Assembly (NCBI GenBank): GCA_035530275.1
Contig: DATKVC010000006.1
Span: 1-64,000 of the forward strand
Direction of reading: 5' to 3'
Source of the DNA: CAIJMU01 sp035530275
Lineage (GTDB): Bacteria > Spirochaetota > Spirochaetia > Treponematales > Rectinemataceae
Length of the DNA: 64,000 bases
Under the pieces are notes generated by a model that saw nothing but the letters and a program-made list of their open reading frames with translations, ran no database searches and had not been told where the DNA came from. Shown here in pieces: positions 53,175-62,110 of this stretch; within the stretch, counting starts at the first letter, position 1; each line of letters starts with the position of its first letter. The position numbers and the translations under genes are program-made.

Positions 53175-56100
53175 TGTTCTTTTCCCTTGCCGCCTGGAAT
53201 CGCCTGTGGATCTTGTGAGAGTGCCCGGTCCCATGCGTCCTCGTTTTCGCCTATGACCGAAACGACAAAGCCTCGGTCGCGCAGATAGGTCAGGGATTCA
53301 TCGGGCGGCGCCTTGAAGAATACGGCTATTTTATCGCTTCGATACAGGGCATCCGCCCGGTATTTTCCCTCCATAAAGGCATACATGAAGGCATCGGGCA
53401 TGCGGAACCCTTTTCTTTTCAAGAATGCGGAGAATGCTCCATCGTCAAAACCCGTAGTCACGTCGACGGCTCCGCCATCCATGGTCCCTTGCACGGACAC
53501 ATCGCCCTTCGAGAGGGCCACAAGGACGCCGAGGGCCTCGGCGTTGCGTCGGTCGAGGATCTTATGCTCGGGTTGGTTGTAGTAGGAGAGGAGGCATTGG
53601 TAGCATGCGGCGACGCAGGGGTCGCGCGCATCCTTTCCTTGCAGGTCGACGAGGTCGTCCACCGAGTCGATGCGCTCGGGGACGCGATAGTGGAGTATCC
53701 GCAGGGCCATTCGCGCGACGGCGGCGAGCTCGTCGGGGTCCCGGGCGAGCCTCGTGAGGACTCCGGCCCCGCCCTCGGAGGCTTCGTAGAAGAGTATCTG
53801 TTTCCGATCGCTCTCCAGCGGAAGCGGCTCGACGGCGAGCTCGGATTCTTCTATTTGATAGATTTGCTCGATGCCGCGTTTGAGGCTGGCTTGCAGGGTC
53901 GCCATGGCCTCCTTGCTCGGCGTTCCCCTTAGGGCCAAGATGAGGATGTTGCGGTAGTCCTCGACGAAGGGCACGATCCGCTGGGGGGGGACCCTGGTGC
54001 GCGCGGCCTCGACGTCGCCCTCGCTCTTGTTTTCGTCGTCTTCTTCGGCGCGCCACCATCCGGAGATAGGGTCGATGTAGAATCCGAGAATGTTCTTGTT
54101 CTTGCGACGCTTCCAGCCGCGGTTGATGCGCCACAGCAAGGCGGCGGGCGAGTAGACCAGGTCTCCTATCGTTTCGCCGTCGAGACGTATGATCGAGCGG
54201 GTCATCTCGGCATGTCCGGCTTCGTCGCGATTCAAGCGAAACATGGTCTGGATATCGTAGCCCTGCCTCTGTCTTTCCTCATCGTTTACGGAGATGCGCT
54301 CGACCGCCTCGGTCTCGACGGTCTCGATCCTAAAAAGGTCGGCGATGCGCGAGTTCCCCGTGAGTTCGGCCCCGCAGTTCTCGCAACGGGGCAGAACCAC
54401 CTCGGGCTCGTCGACGCTGCCGAAATGACCGTGACCGCAGGCGGGACAGACGAGGGCGTGTATCGTCGGAAGGAGGTTTCCTTCCCCGCTCCCTATCATC
54501 GATCCCGAACTGAGCTTTGCCTTCTTTACTTGGTACATGCGCCCATCGTGGTAGATAAGGCTTCTCGGCCCGAATTCCGAGATGCCGAGGAAGCGGGGGC
54601 GCGAGACCATCGAACCCGAATCCCGCTCCCCTGAAGACCGGCTTCCCCTCGCGGGGATCCAGGCCATGAGGGGCAATCGCGGGAAGTTATAGCCGGGCAG
54701 GAATCCCTGTCCCGCGAGGTAGCGATAGGTATAGAAGTCCGAGTTTTGCGTGGCCTGCGAACTCAAGAGGACGTCGAGCTGCCGTTTAGCGTCGGTGTAT
54801 CGGCGTGTCGCGCTGTCCCTGTCCATGGGCCGTGTCGCGTGACCGCGGACTATGGCATCGGCGAGCTCCATCTGCCTGAGCGTCGCGGCATAGAGACCGC
54901 GCCAGCGCTCGAAGGCCTTGTCGAAATTAGCGGGGGCTTGGGCGACGATCGCCTCGATATGGGTATCGGACAGCCATTCGCCATCGCCCGAGAGCGTTTG
55001 GCGCAATTCGACGGCGATCGCCTTCGCTTGTTCGAGCGCGAGCGCGCTCGCGGCCGGATTCCGGAGCTCGCTCATGAGTTCTTGCGCTATCGGATACCCG
55101 GCTAGGTCGAGCTCGAGGAGAAGGGAGATGCTCGATTCGATCTTGACGGCGAGACAGGAAAGCCAAATGGCGTCGAGATGGCTATCCACGAGGTCCCTAT
55201 TGGAAAGATCGAGGGTCGGCGCCTTTACGATGCCATGGACCATATCGGGGGCATTCGTGAAAAACCACTGATCATGGGGACTTTGTGCCGCGCAATAGGT
55301 AATGACCAGGGCGGGCTGCCCGGAGCGACCGGCTCGCCCGCTCCGTTGCGCATAGTTCGCGGGAGTCGGCGGAACATTGCGCATGTATACCGTATTGAGG
55401 GAGGAGATATCGACACCGAGTTCCATTGTGGGCGAGCAAAAAAGCACGGGCAGTCGCTCGAGCTCGCCCGGATAGCGTTCGGCCTTCCACCATGCCTTGT
55501 CCTTGTGCGTGAAGCGGAAACGCGCCTCGAGGATCATGCGATCAGAGTTCTCGACCTGTGCCGTGTGTTCGTGCGACTCGTATTCGAAGAGGTAATGGGT
55601 CGGAAGCGAAAGCGTGGCGGCCGCGCCACGATAGACCTGACGGAAGAACTCGTTGTGGCTCGCTCTCCTCCTGGGCTCGGAACTCTCGCGGAGATGCCAC
55701 TCCAGCGCCTGGGATTTCAGGCACCATCCGGAAAAGTCGCGATCGAGGGGGACTTCCTTGACGAACCCGTAGTCGCGGGCTAGTTCGAGCGCCGATTGCA
55801 CGATCTCGGTGACGGCGGCATCCTTCCAACCAAGGATCTGGCCTTCCAAGGGGCTGCCGTTCCATAGCGGCGCTCGCTTGATGATGCGAACCAGCCGGGA
55901 CCTGACCCCGCCGGAGATATAATCGAGACGGCTTCGATGCAACCTCTCGGGCAATGGGGAGAGCACCATGTAGCGCGTGACCGTAAGCTTCTCGTCGAAG
56001 GCGAAACCCCAGCGCTCCTTGAGAGAAGCCCATGCCTTCGTCTTCATCCGCTCCTGCTCGCCCGGGTCCAGGAAGCGAGAATCGACGCAGAGGTTCTTGC

Positions 56101-58447
56101 GCATTTCCGCGAACACGAGCGCGAAAAGTTCTTTTCGCCTTTCCGGATCGAGGGACTTGATGGCGGAGTGGGCATGTTCGAAATACCCTTCAGTCCGGCT
56201 GTACTCGTCCATGCCGACGTACGCGATATCGACGAGTCCGAGTTGGTCGAGGGAGGGGTTGTTGAAACGCCATCCCTTCCTGAAGTCGCGGATGATGCGA
56301 TAGCCGAGGACGAATTTCAGCGCACGCTGAGCCTCCGCCAGATTGAGACCGAAGAGGTCGGGGTTGTTGAGATACTCGCATTTTGCGGCGTAGTCGTTCC
56401 GGCCGAAACCTATGGCCTGGAAGACCTCCTCGGGCATGGCGTCTTCGGTGAGAACTCCACCCTTCCTTTGCAGAGCGCCGACGATTCCGCCGCGCAGTGT
56501 CACGAGGAACACGAAGTCGTTGAAATGTCCCGATTGAAGGGCGGCATCCTGCCGGTTATCGGTAAAGCCGAGAATCTTTCGTTGGTCGCGATCATCCGCC
56601 CCGGGCTCTTCGGCGAAGAGTTGCCTGAGCACGCTCATCGTGATCATGGTCGTTGCCGATGAACGCCCCTCGCCCGAGAGGCTAGAAAGGCGGTTGATGT
56701 CCTTTCCCATCGGTTCATGGACCATGCCGCAGCGCGGACAAAAACGGATGTGTCCCGGTATGTACCAGAATTCCTGCCCCTCTCCCTTCGCGTAGGCAGC
56801 GCCCTGACCATGCGCGTCGAGATATGCCTTGGTGGGGACGAACCTCGAGTATTCTTTTTTGACGCGGGGACCCGAGGCGCGTTGCTCCATCCAGAAATCG
56901 GGCAGGCTCTCGACGTTTCCGTCATAATCGAAGCCGGACCCGCAGGGGACAAGGAAGCCGAATCTGTCCTCGGCGTCATTCGGAAACTGCGCATCGATTT
57001 CCCGCGGCCCCCAGCGATTATCCGTGAGCTCGACCGGATGGTATTCCTGCCCGCATTCCCGGCAAAAATAGGCTGGATACAGGAAGACCTCATCGCGTCC
57101 GGGCGCGAAGCGTTGCGCCGTCATCGTGATGAAACGCTCCCCCGGGGCCTCGAGGGTCATCAGGACCTTGCCCGGTCCGGAAATGTACTGGTGCAGCTTG
57201 AAAGCCAAGGGCTTGCGGCCTTCCCCGTCCTCGATGGCGTGAGCAGCCATGAGGAATCTCTGCAGGGCGGCATAAGCGACTTCGGGTTCGCTGCCGGTAT
57301 CGCGGGCAAGCAGCTGCGCAGCCTGGGTCATGCCGAGGGGTTTCGCGCGGATAGGAGAAGAAACGCCGTTCATCTCGATGCCGAGCGTCGTCTCGACCCA
57401 AATGGCCAGGGGGTCGCGTTTGAAGTCCTCTATGTCTGACCACCGAAAACTCGTTTCTTTGAGTCGGTCCGGGAGGAGCCGCAAGGTCGTCTGCCGACTT
57501 TGCGTCGAGTCGGTCACCTGGTCCAGCGTTTCCGAAATGACATTCGCGGTGCTTACCGTCTGCCCGAAGAGGAGGCTCGAGACCCGCGCGACGGTAGCCT
57601 GCTGATCCTGGAGACTCCCCGTGTTCGACATCGTCGCGGAAGTACCAATGCAGAGCATTTCGGCCGCCTGCAGACGTTGGCGAACCCTTCGGACGAGGAG
57701 GGCGACATCGGCTCCCTGGCGACCGCGATAGGTGTGGAGCTCATCGAGGACCAAGAACTTGAGCCCGCGGCAGTGATCGATCACCTGGCGATCCGTCTCT
57801 TCATAGCGCGTCAAAAGAAGCTCGAGCATCATGAAGTTGGTGAGAAGAATATCGGGAGGATTCTCCGCGATCGCCTTTCTCTCCTCCTGGCTCTCCTGCC
57901 CCGTATAGCGCGCCGCGGAAAATGGCCTTTCGCCATCGGGGTAGCCATGGAGAAATTTCCCGAGTTCGTCGAGCTGGCTGTTGGCCAAGGCGTTCATCGG
58001 GTAAATGACTATCGCCCGGGTTCGCCGCTCTCCGCCCGCTTCCCTTTCGCGCAGGATGCGATCGACGATCGGCAGGAAAAAGGCAATGCTTTTGCCGGAC
58101 CCGGTCCCCGTCGTCACCACATAGGGCTCGTTCTTCTTGGCGATTGCCAGCGCGTCCATCTGGTGTTTGTAAAGGATTAGGTCCCTCGGCCTGCCATCGG
58201 GCTTTCCGGTCTTGAAAATGTGAGCGCATGCGGGATGGATGATCCCTTCGTCGACGAGATCCTGTACCGATGAGGCTTTTTTGTAACTCGGGTTAATTTG
58301 AATGAGCGGCTCGGGCCAGTAGCGCCCGCGCTCATACTCAGAATCAACGTACTCGCGTATGTCTTCGGCGGCGATAGTGGAGAAACTGCGGGAAAACTGC
58401 GCGTATTCCTGAATGATGGAGTCGCGGAACTGGAATACGTCTTGCAT
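53171..58447 (-). CDS. Large DEAD/DEAH helicase with C-terminal DUF1998 domain (1758 aa)
   Basis: First gene of the island. A superfamily 2 helicase of the YprA/MrfA kind: Walker A TTGTGSGKS (112-120), motif II DELH (235-238), motifs V-VI in SPTMELGVDISSLN and QRSGRAGRSG. Two zinc-ribbon-like pairs (CRECG, CPRCG) sit between the RecA lobes and a CPACG...CENCG ribbon lies further on. The C-terminus is DUF1998/MZB with EGGAGVL and C-x3-C-x2-C (CVAACYQC). MrfA-type proteins have about 750 residues, so this is closer in size to Druantia DruE or a DrmA-DrmB fusion. ATG follows AGGAGC. It is coupled to the SNF2 gene. Confidence 0.85.
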   Translation of the reverse strand: MQDVFQFRDSIIQEYAQFSRSFSTIAAEDIREYVDSEYERGRYWPEPLIQINPSYKKASSVQDLVDEGIIHPACAHIFKTGKPDGRPRDLILYKHQMDALAIAKKNEPYVVTTGTGSGKSIAFFLPIVDRILREREAGGERRTRAIVIYPMNALANSQLDELGKFLHGYPDGERPFSAARYTGQESQEERKAIAENPPDILLTNFMMLELLLTRYEETDRQVIDHCRGLKFLVLDELHTYRGRQGADVALLVRRVRQRLQAAEMLCIGTSATMSNTGSLQDQQATVARVSSLLFGQTVSTANVISETLDQVTDSTQSRQTTLRLLPDRLKETSFRWSDIEDFKRDPLAIWVETTLGIEMNGVSSPIRAKPLGMTQAAQLLARDTGSEPEVAYAALQRFLMAAHAIEDGEGRKPLAFKLHQYISGPGKVLMTLEAPGERFITMTAQRFAPGRDEVFLYPAYFCRECGQEYHPVELTDNRWGPREIDAQFPNDAEDRFGFLVPCGSGFDYDGNVESLPDFWMEQRASGPRVKKEYSRFVPTKAYLDAHGQGAAYAKGEGQEFWYIPGHIRFCPRCGMVHEPMGKDINRLSSLSGEGRSSATTMITMSVLRQLFAEEPGADDRDQRKILGFTDNRQDAALQSGHFNDFVFLVTLRGGIVGALQRKGGVLTEDAMPEEVFQAIGFGRNDYAAKCEYLNNPDLFGLNLAEAQRALKFVLGYRIIRDFRKGWRFNNPSLDQLGLVDIAYVGMDEYSRTEGYFEHAHSAIKSLDPERRKELFALVFAEMRKNLCVDSRFLDPGEQERMKTKAWASLKERWGFAFDEKLTVTRYMVLSPLPERLHRSRLDYISGGVRSRLVRIIKRAPLWNGSPLEGQILGWKDAAVTEIVQSALELARDYGFVKEVPLDRDFSGWCLKSQALEWHLRESSEPRRRASHNEFFRQVYRGAAATLSLPTHYLFEYESHEHTAQVENSDRMILEARFRFTHKDKAWWKAERYPGELERLPVLFCSPTMELGVDISSLNTVYMRNVPPTPANYAQRSGRAGRSGQPALVITYCAAQSPHDQWFFTNAPDMVHGIVKAPTLDLSNRDLVDSHLDAIWLSCLAVKIESSISLLLELDLAGYPIAQELMSELRNPAASALALEQAKAIAVELRQTLSGDGEWLSDTHIEAIVAQAPANFDKAFERWRGLYAATLRQMELADAIVRGHATRPMDRDSATRRYTDAKRQLDVLLSSQATQNSDFYTYRYLAGQGFLPGYNFPRLPLMAWIPARGSRSSGERDSGSMVSRPRFLGISEFGPRSLIYHDGRMYQVKKAKLSSGSMIGSGEGNLLPTIHALVCPACGHGHFGSVDEPEVVLPRCENCGAELTGNSRIADLFRIETVETEAVERISVNDEERQRQGYDIQTMFRLNRDEAGHAEMTRSIIRLDGETIGDLVYSPAALLWRINRGWKRRKNKNILGFYIDPISGWWRAEEDDENKSEGDVEAARTRVPPQRIVPFVEDYRNILILALRGTPSKEAMATLQASLKRGIEQIYQIEESELAVEPLPLESDRKQILFYEASEGGAGVLTRLARDPDELAAVARMALRILHYRVPERIDSVDDLVDLQGKDARDPCVAACYQCLLSYYNQPEHKILDRRNAEALGVLVALSKGDVSVQGTMDGGAVDVTTGFDDGAFSAFLKRKGFRMPDAFMYAFMEGKYRADALYRSDKIAVFFKAPPDESLTYLRDRGFVVSVIGENEDAWDRALSQDPQAIPGGKGKEQ

Positions 58448-58489
58448 GATTGCTCCTATCTTTTATCTGATGCTCATATTTGCCCGAAC

Positions 58490-58517
58490 AGTGTAACATA
58501 TGTTATCTCAGCGTCAA
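58490..58517 (-). promoter_or_regulatory. Promoter of the defence operon with palindrome in the spacer
   Basis: On the minus strand TTGACG (58512-58517), a 16-bp spacer and TACACT (58490-58495) form a sigma70-like promoter, about 43 bp before the helicase ATG. A perfect 12-bp dyad TAACATATGTTA (58494-58505) overlaps the -10 side of the spacer: a likely operator. No regulator gene is adjacent in the same operon. Confidence 0.55.
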
Positions 58518-58584
58518 GGTTGGCAGGTGTAGCTTGTCGTCCCCTTCGACATCCGATCGGTTCCAAGGGGTCTGACCCTGGGCC

Positions 58585-58768
58585 GACGCCCGTAAGTGCC
58601 ACCCTCTCACGCCCGTAGGTGCCACCCTTTGACGCCCGTACGTGCCACCCTCCGACGCCCGTAAGTGCCACCCTCTGACGCCCGTACGTGCCACCCTCCG
58701 ACGCCCGTAAGCGCCACCCTCCGACGCCCGTAAGTGCCATCCTCTGACGCCCGTACGTGCCACCCTTC
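58585..58768. repeat. Eight tandem copies of a 23-bp repeat
   Basis: Eight head-to-tail units of GACGCCCGTAAGTGCCACCC plus CTY, with alternating A/C at the position after CGTA and few other changes. No spacers separate them, so this is not CRISPR. Unit length is not a multiple of three, and no good start is seen, so it is unlikely to be coding. Its place, just upstream of the defence-operon promoter, could be regulatory, iteron-like or a simple minisatellite. A GGGTC-T-GACCC dyad lies between (58568-58578). Confidence 0.9.
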
Positions 58769-58896
58769 GGCTCTTTTGACGGGGAGGGCCGAATGCGCTC
58801 GCCCAGCCCTGTCTTCCGCCTGGATTTCCCGGCGCTTGTCGGTCGATCGGCCATTGCTCCCAACTAGACATTTGTCGCTTTTGCATGATTCCAGTC

Positions 58897-58933
58897 GTGA
58901 GAATTCTCCCATGTGAGGGGCTGTGAGAATTCT
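58897..58933. repeat. Two direct copies of GTGAGAATTCT
   Basis: Copies at 58897-58907 and 58923-58933, 26 bp apart; the first contains the perfect dyad GAGAATTCTC (58899-58908). Placed about 150-180 bp before the HU-like gene and on the right side of the 23-bp repeats, they may be protein-binding sites for the plus-strand gene. Confidence 0.4.
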
Positions 58934-59079
58934 TTTCGCCTTCACCGCTCAAAGCCCGGCGACTCCGCGACGAAAAGCAGGGCACGGGCCCGAGTCGGGC
59001 CCCGCCCGCCCCTTTCGGGGCTGGTGATACCAACTGGTTCCGTCGGGTCATGGCCCGGCGGACGTTATGGAGGGCCATG

Positions 59080-59790
59080 ATGGCTTTCAGGGTCAGTGTG
59101 CTGCCGAACCATCTTCCAGGTCGTCTCAATCCCTTCCTTGTGCGGGCGACCAAGGGGGAATTCATCGAGTACAATCGTCTGGTCGATTTCATGGCCCAAG
59201 GGAGGACCACGGTGACCAGGATCGACATCCTCGGGGTGATCGAGCTACTTGCCGCCGAACTCAGGCGTCTCCTGGCGGACGGCAAGTCGGTCAAGACGCC
59301 CATGGGCACCTTCTCCCTCCTCGCCTCGGGGAGCATGAACTCAGTCGACGACGCCTTTCTCCCCCGCGACGCGAATTCGGGCCACAGCGTGCGCATCCAT
59401 TTCCGCCCGACCCAGAGTTTCGAGCAGGCGGTGCTCGGCGATCTTTTCATCCTCCGCGACGATCAGAACGAAGAGGCCCGGCCTTCGATCAGGGAGGTAG
59501 CCGCGGGAGAGGAGGAGGGCGACGGGAATATCCGTTCGGGACGCGTCGTGCAGGTAAAGGGGCGAAAGCTCGCCTTCGATCCGAAGGACCCCGCCCAGGG
59601 GCTCTTCTTCATCGACACCGAGGGAAGGGAGCTGCGCTCTCCCTTCTACCCCCTCATCCTTCCGAGTTCGGTGCTGGGGAGCGTCCCTTCGGAGTTGCCC
59701 GCGGGCAGCTACGCATTGGCGATTCGATCCACCTTGGCGTGGAAGGACCTTCGCGAGGACCGGGTCCAGGGCATCGTCATCTCCGTCTGA
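59080..59790 (+). CDS. HU-like DNA-binding protein with C-terminal Ig-like domain (DUF4469-type)
   Basis: A 236-residue protein. The N-terminal 120 residues follow the HU/IHF-like pattern of bacterial DUF4469 proteins: VTRIDILGVIELLAAELRRLLADGKSVKTPMGTFSLLASG, then NSGHSVRIHFRPTQSF. The C-terminal part (about 150-236) is a beta-rich domain (GRVVQVKGRKLAFDP, GLFFIDTEGRELRS). It is chromosome-architecture-like but not a classic HU. GGAGGG precedes a double ATG; the second is used. No operon partner. Confidence 0.78.
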   Translation: MAFRVSVLPNHLPGRLNPFLVRATKGEFIEYNRLVDFMAQGRTTVTRIDILGVIELLAAELRRLLADGKSVKTPMGTFSLLASGSMNSVDDAFLPRDANSGHSVRIHFRPTQSFEQAVLGDLFILRDDQNEEARPSIREVAAGEEEGDGNIRSGRVVQVKGRKLAFDPKDPAQGLFFIDTEGRELRSPFYPLILPSSVLGSVPSELPAGSYALAIRSTLAWKDLREDRVQGIVISV

Positions 59791-59792
59791 GT

Positions 59793-60275
59793 TCAGTCAG
59801 GGTCTTTAGGGGGAGGAGGGGCCTCCGACCCTTCCTTCCCCTTGTCGAACTCGGCGGGTGAAGTGCCCCGGCCGTAGCGCGCGAGGAGTTCGATGTTCGA
59901 CTCCACATCGAGTATGGCGTATGCTTTGCTGAGGGCGTTGTAGACGGTGGCCGGTTTGACACCCTCGACCGCGGCTATCTCCTTGGCGCTCTTGCCGGCG
60001 AGGATGCCGGCGACGAAGCTCCTCTGGCGCTCGGTCAGGGGCCGAGCCCAGTTCCCGCGGGGGAGGGCCTCCTCCTCGCAGGGGCAGGGCTCCTTGGCAG
60101 GTTTGCGGCGCACGGCGGCGTAGGCGATGAGGGCCGAGGCAGCCACGAGGGCGGTCCAGGCGATCGGGTCAATGGTGGCCTGGAGGAGGTCGACCAGCAT
60201 CGAGGAGAGGATGACGGCCGCGACCAGGACGGAAAGGAAACGATAGACCCTATTGGCTCTAATGACGTTTTCCAT
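59793..60275 (-). CDS. Membrane-anchored LuxR-type helix-turn-helix protein (160 aa)
   Basis: Two TM helices (about residues 10-30 and 36-56) followed by a Cys-x-Cys loop (KEPCPCEEE) and a LuxR-like HTH (LTERQRSFVAGILAGKSAKEIAAVEGVKPATVYNALSKAYAIL). There is no receiver domain. A Pro/Glu-rich tail ends it. Start at the ATG of MENVIRAN; no strong ribosome binding site. It is a small cousin in layout of the regulator at 7.6 kb. Confidence 0.7.
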   Translation of the reverse strand: MENVIRANRVYRFLSVLVAAVILSSMLVDLLQATIDPIAWTALVAASALIAYAAVRRKPAKEPCPCEEEALPRGNWARPLTERQRSFVAGILAGKSAKEIAAVEGVKPATVYNALSKAYAILDVESNIELLARYGRGTSPAEFDKGKEGSEAPPPPKDPD

Positions 60276-60324
60276 GAGTGCAACTTTCGCGCGCCTTGGG
60301 GCGCTTGTCAAATCCTTCGGGCGG

Positions 60325-60672
60325 TCAGCCCACGACGATCGTACTCTCGGCTTGCCCGCTTTGTCGTCGCAATTGCCGGATTCGACCTATCATGTAGTCG
60401 GCATCGAGGGCCCCGGTTCTCGTGCCGTCGATCGTATAGACCCGACAGGACCAATTCGCCGTTTCGGAGGCCCTTCCTGTGACGAGGTCCACTCCATCGA
60501 CGAGGATGCTCGGCGAGCCTTGAAAGCGGAGCTCCTCGGCCAGTTCCGGCGTGGGCACCTCGACAATGGACAATTCGTCCTCGGCGAAGAAGCCCCGCCC
60601 GATAAGGCTTCTGAGGTTGGCGAGGGTCTTCTCCGAATTGGGACAGCCCTCGAAGTACTGGAATTCGATCAT
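60325..60672 (-). CDS. Thioredoxin-fold protein with CxxS active site (115 aa)
   Basis: A 115-residue thioredoxin-like protein (MIEFQYFEGCPNSEKTLANL): the CPNS motif replaces CxxC, and SPSILVDGVDL is the cis-Pro loop. This group is often found with mercury/arsenic or redox genes. The ATG at 60672 follows GGGAGGG; a longer frame lacks support. Lacking the second Cys, it may act by a monothiol mechanism. Confidence 0.72.
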   Translation of the reverse strand: MIEFQYFEGCPNSEKTLANLRSLIGRGFFAEDELSIVEVPTPELAEELRFQGSPSILVDGVDLVTGRASETANWSCRVYTIDGTRTGALDADYMIGRIRQLRRQSGQAESTIVVG

Positions 60673-60720
60673 TTTTCCCTCCCGATTCGCAACTAGGTCT
60701 TCAACATATTGCTCGCTCGA

Positions 60721-60760
60721 GGGACAGTCACTTTGAGTGCTCGCCTGAGGGACAGTCACT
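60721..60760. repeat. Two copies of GGGACAGTCACT
   Basis: Copies at 60721-60732 and 60749-60760, 28 bp apart. Single copies recur at 62823-62834 (inside a permease gene) and 63743-63754 (as GGGACAGTCACC, between two genes). No others seen elsewhere in the window. Confidence 0.7.
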
Positions 60761-61084
60761 CTTGTAAGAAGCGCATATTTATGCGGTCAGATGCATAACT
60801 CTATACAAAGCAACGCAATACCGACTTGACGCGAGGCTTCCGGCTCGCTAGCATTTTTTCATACATCGAGAGGGCGCCTAAGGTCCCCTGCGGTTTGGCC
60901 GTATGTAGGCCGCCCGCGGGCTCCGAGCGACGCCGGCCGCGACGCGGGGCTCCTTGAGGATTCCAGCGTCGCGAGCGACACGCCCCGGACTGAACCGGCG
61001 GACGGAGTCTCGACCACCCTTGGCCTTCGCGCGGAAGGCGACGCCCCTGCGTCGCTCCCCTGCGAATGCCCCCTGGAGCGGTCG
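60761..61084. other. GC-rich leader region before the ABC exporter operon
   Basis: About 320 bp with no convincing gene. The first 80 bp are AT-rich and could hold the exporter promoter; the rest is a long GC-rich leader with several CG-dense inverted segments. No clear Shine-Dalgarno-linked small ORF was seen. Confidence 0.4.
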
Positions 61085-62110
61085 ATGGCCCTAATCGAGG
61101 TCCGATCCCTCTCCAAGAATTTCCGCGCGCGCGTGCGACCATCGGGTCTCGGCGCGTCCTTCCGTTCCCTCCTCCGCCCCGAATGGCGGGTCGTCGAGGC
61201 GGTGCGCGAGGTCTCCTTCGAGGTCGGCGAGGGCGAGGCGGTCGCCTTCCTCGGGCCCAACGGCGCGGGCAAGTCGACGACCATCAAGATGCTTTCGGGC
61301 ATTCTCGAAGCCTCAAGCGGAAGCGCAAGGGTCTTGGGGCTCGACCCCACGAGACGCCGCGTTGAGCTGGCCCGCTCGATCGGAACGGTCTTCGGGCAAA
61401 AAAGCCAGCTCTGGTTCCATCTTCCCCCCACGGACTCCTTCGCCCTCCTCGCCGCAGTGTACGAGGTGCCCAAGGCCGAGTTCCGCAGGCGCCGCGACGA
61501 ACTCGTCGACCGCTTCGGCATAGGGCCCTGGATGGATGTGCCCGTGCGCAAGCTCTCCCTCGGAGAACGCATTCGCTGCGAGGTGGCGGCGAGCCTTCTC
61601 CACGCCCCGCGTCTCCTCTTTCTCGACGAACCCACCATCGGCCTCGACGTCGTGGCCAAGCGGGAGCTCCGCTCTCTCCTCGAAGAGCTTCGCAAGCGCG
61701 AGGGCACGACCCTCTTCCTCACGAGCCACGACGTGGGCGACATAGAAAAGGTCTGCAAGCGAGCCATCATCATTCATCACGGCTCGGTGGTGGTCGACGA
61801 GTCGATGAAGGAACTCAAGCACCGAGCCCTGGCGAAAAAGCGCGTGGGCGTTAAGTATGCTGGGCCCGTCGATCTCGAGCTCCCGGGCCTCAAGCCGGTC
61901 AAGCGGACGGCCGACGCGGCGAGCTTCGAAATCGATACGAGGACGCACAGCCTCCCCGAGCTGATAGCGGCCCTGGCCTCGCGCGGGGAGCTCCTCGATC
62001 TCACCGTGGAGGACGAGCCCCTCGAAGACATCATCGCCGAGGTCTTCCGCGGCGGCAGCGCCGAGGAATCGCGGGCCGCGGCGAGAGCTCCGGGAGAGGC
62101 GCGGCGATGA
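61085..62110 (+). CDS. ABC exporter ATP-binding protein (ABC-2 type, NatA/YhaQ-like)
   Basis: A 341-residue ATPase. Walker A is LGPNGAGKST, the signature LSLGERIRCEVAASLLH (LSLGE in place of LSGGQ, usual in this subfamily), Walker B LLFLDEPTIGLDV, and switch SHD. The C-terminal extension beyond 240 carries a regulatory fold as in drug/viologen-type ABC-2 exporters. It is followed by two permease genes with no gap; all three make a heterodimeric exporter of unknown substrate. Confidence 0.88.
   Translation: MALIEVRSLSKNFRARVRPSGLGASFRSLLRPEWRVVEAVREVSFEVGEGEAVAFLGPNGAGKSTTIKMLSGILEASSGSARVLGLDPTRRRVELARSIGTVFGQKSQLWFHLPPTDSFALLAAVYEVPKAEFRRRRDELVDRFGIGPWMDVPVRKLSLGERIRCEVAASLLHAPRLLFLDEPTIGLDVVAKRELRSLLEELRKREGTTLFLTSHDVGDIEKVCKRAIIIHHGSVVVDESMKELKHRALAKKRVGVKYAGPVDLELPGLKPVKRTADAASFEIDTRTHSLPELIAALASRGELLDLTVEDEPLEDIIAEVFRGGSAEESRAAARAPGEARR

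Noticed and set aside
58585..58768. CRISPR array
   Set aside because: The units are contiguous with no spacers and no cas genes are near.
58503..59450. 315-codon ORF through the 23-bp repeats with a repeating GGTYGR-type peptide
   Set aside because: The repetition simply translates the tandem DNA repeat in three frames, and the ORF runs antisense to the HU-like gene; no start signal.
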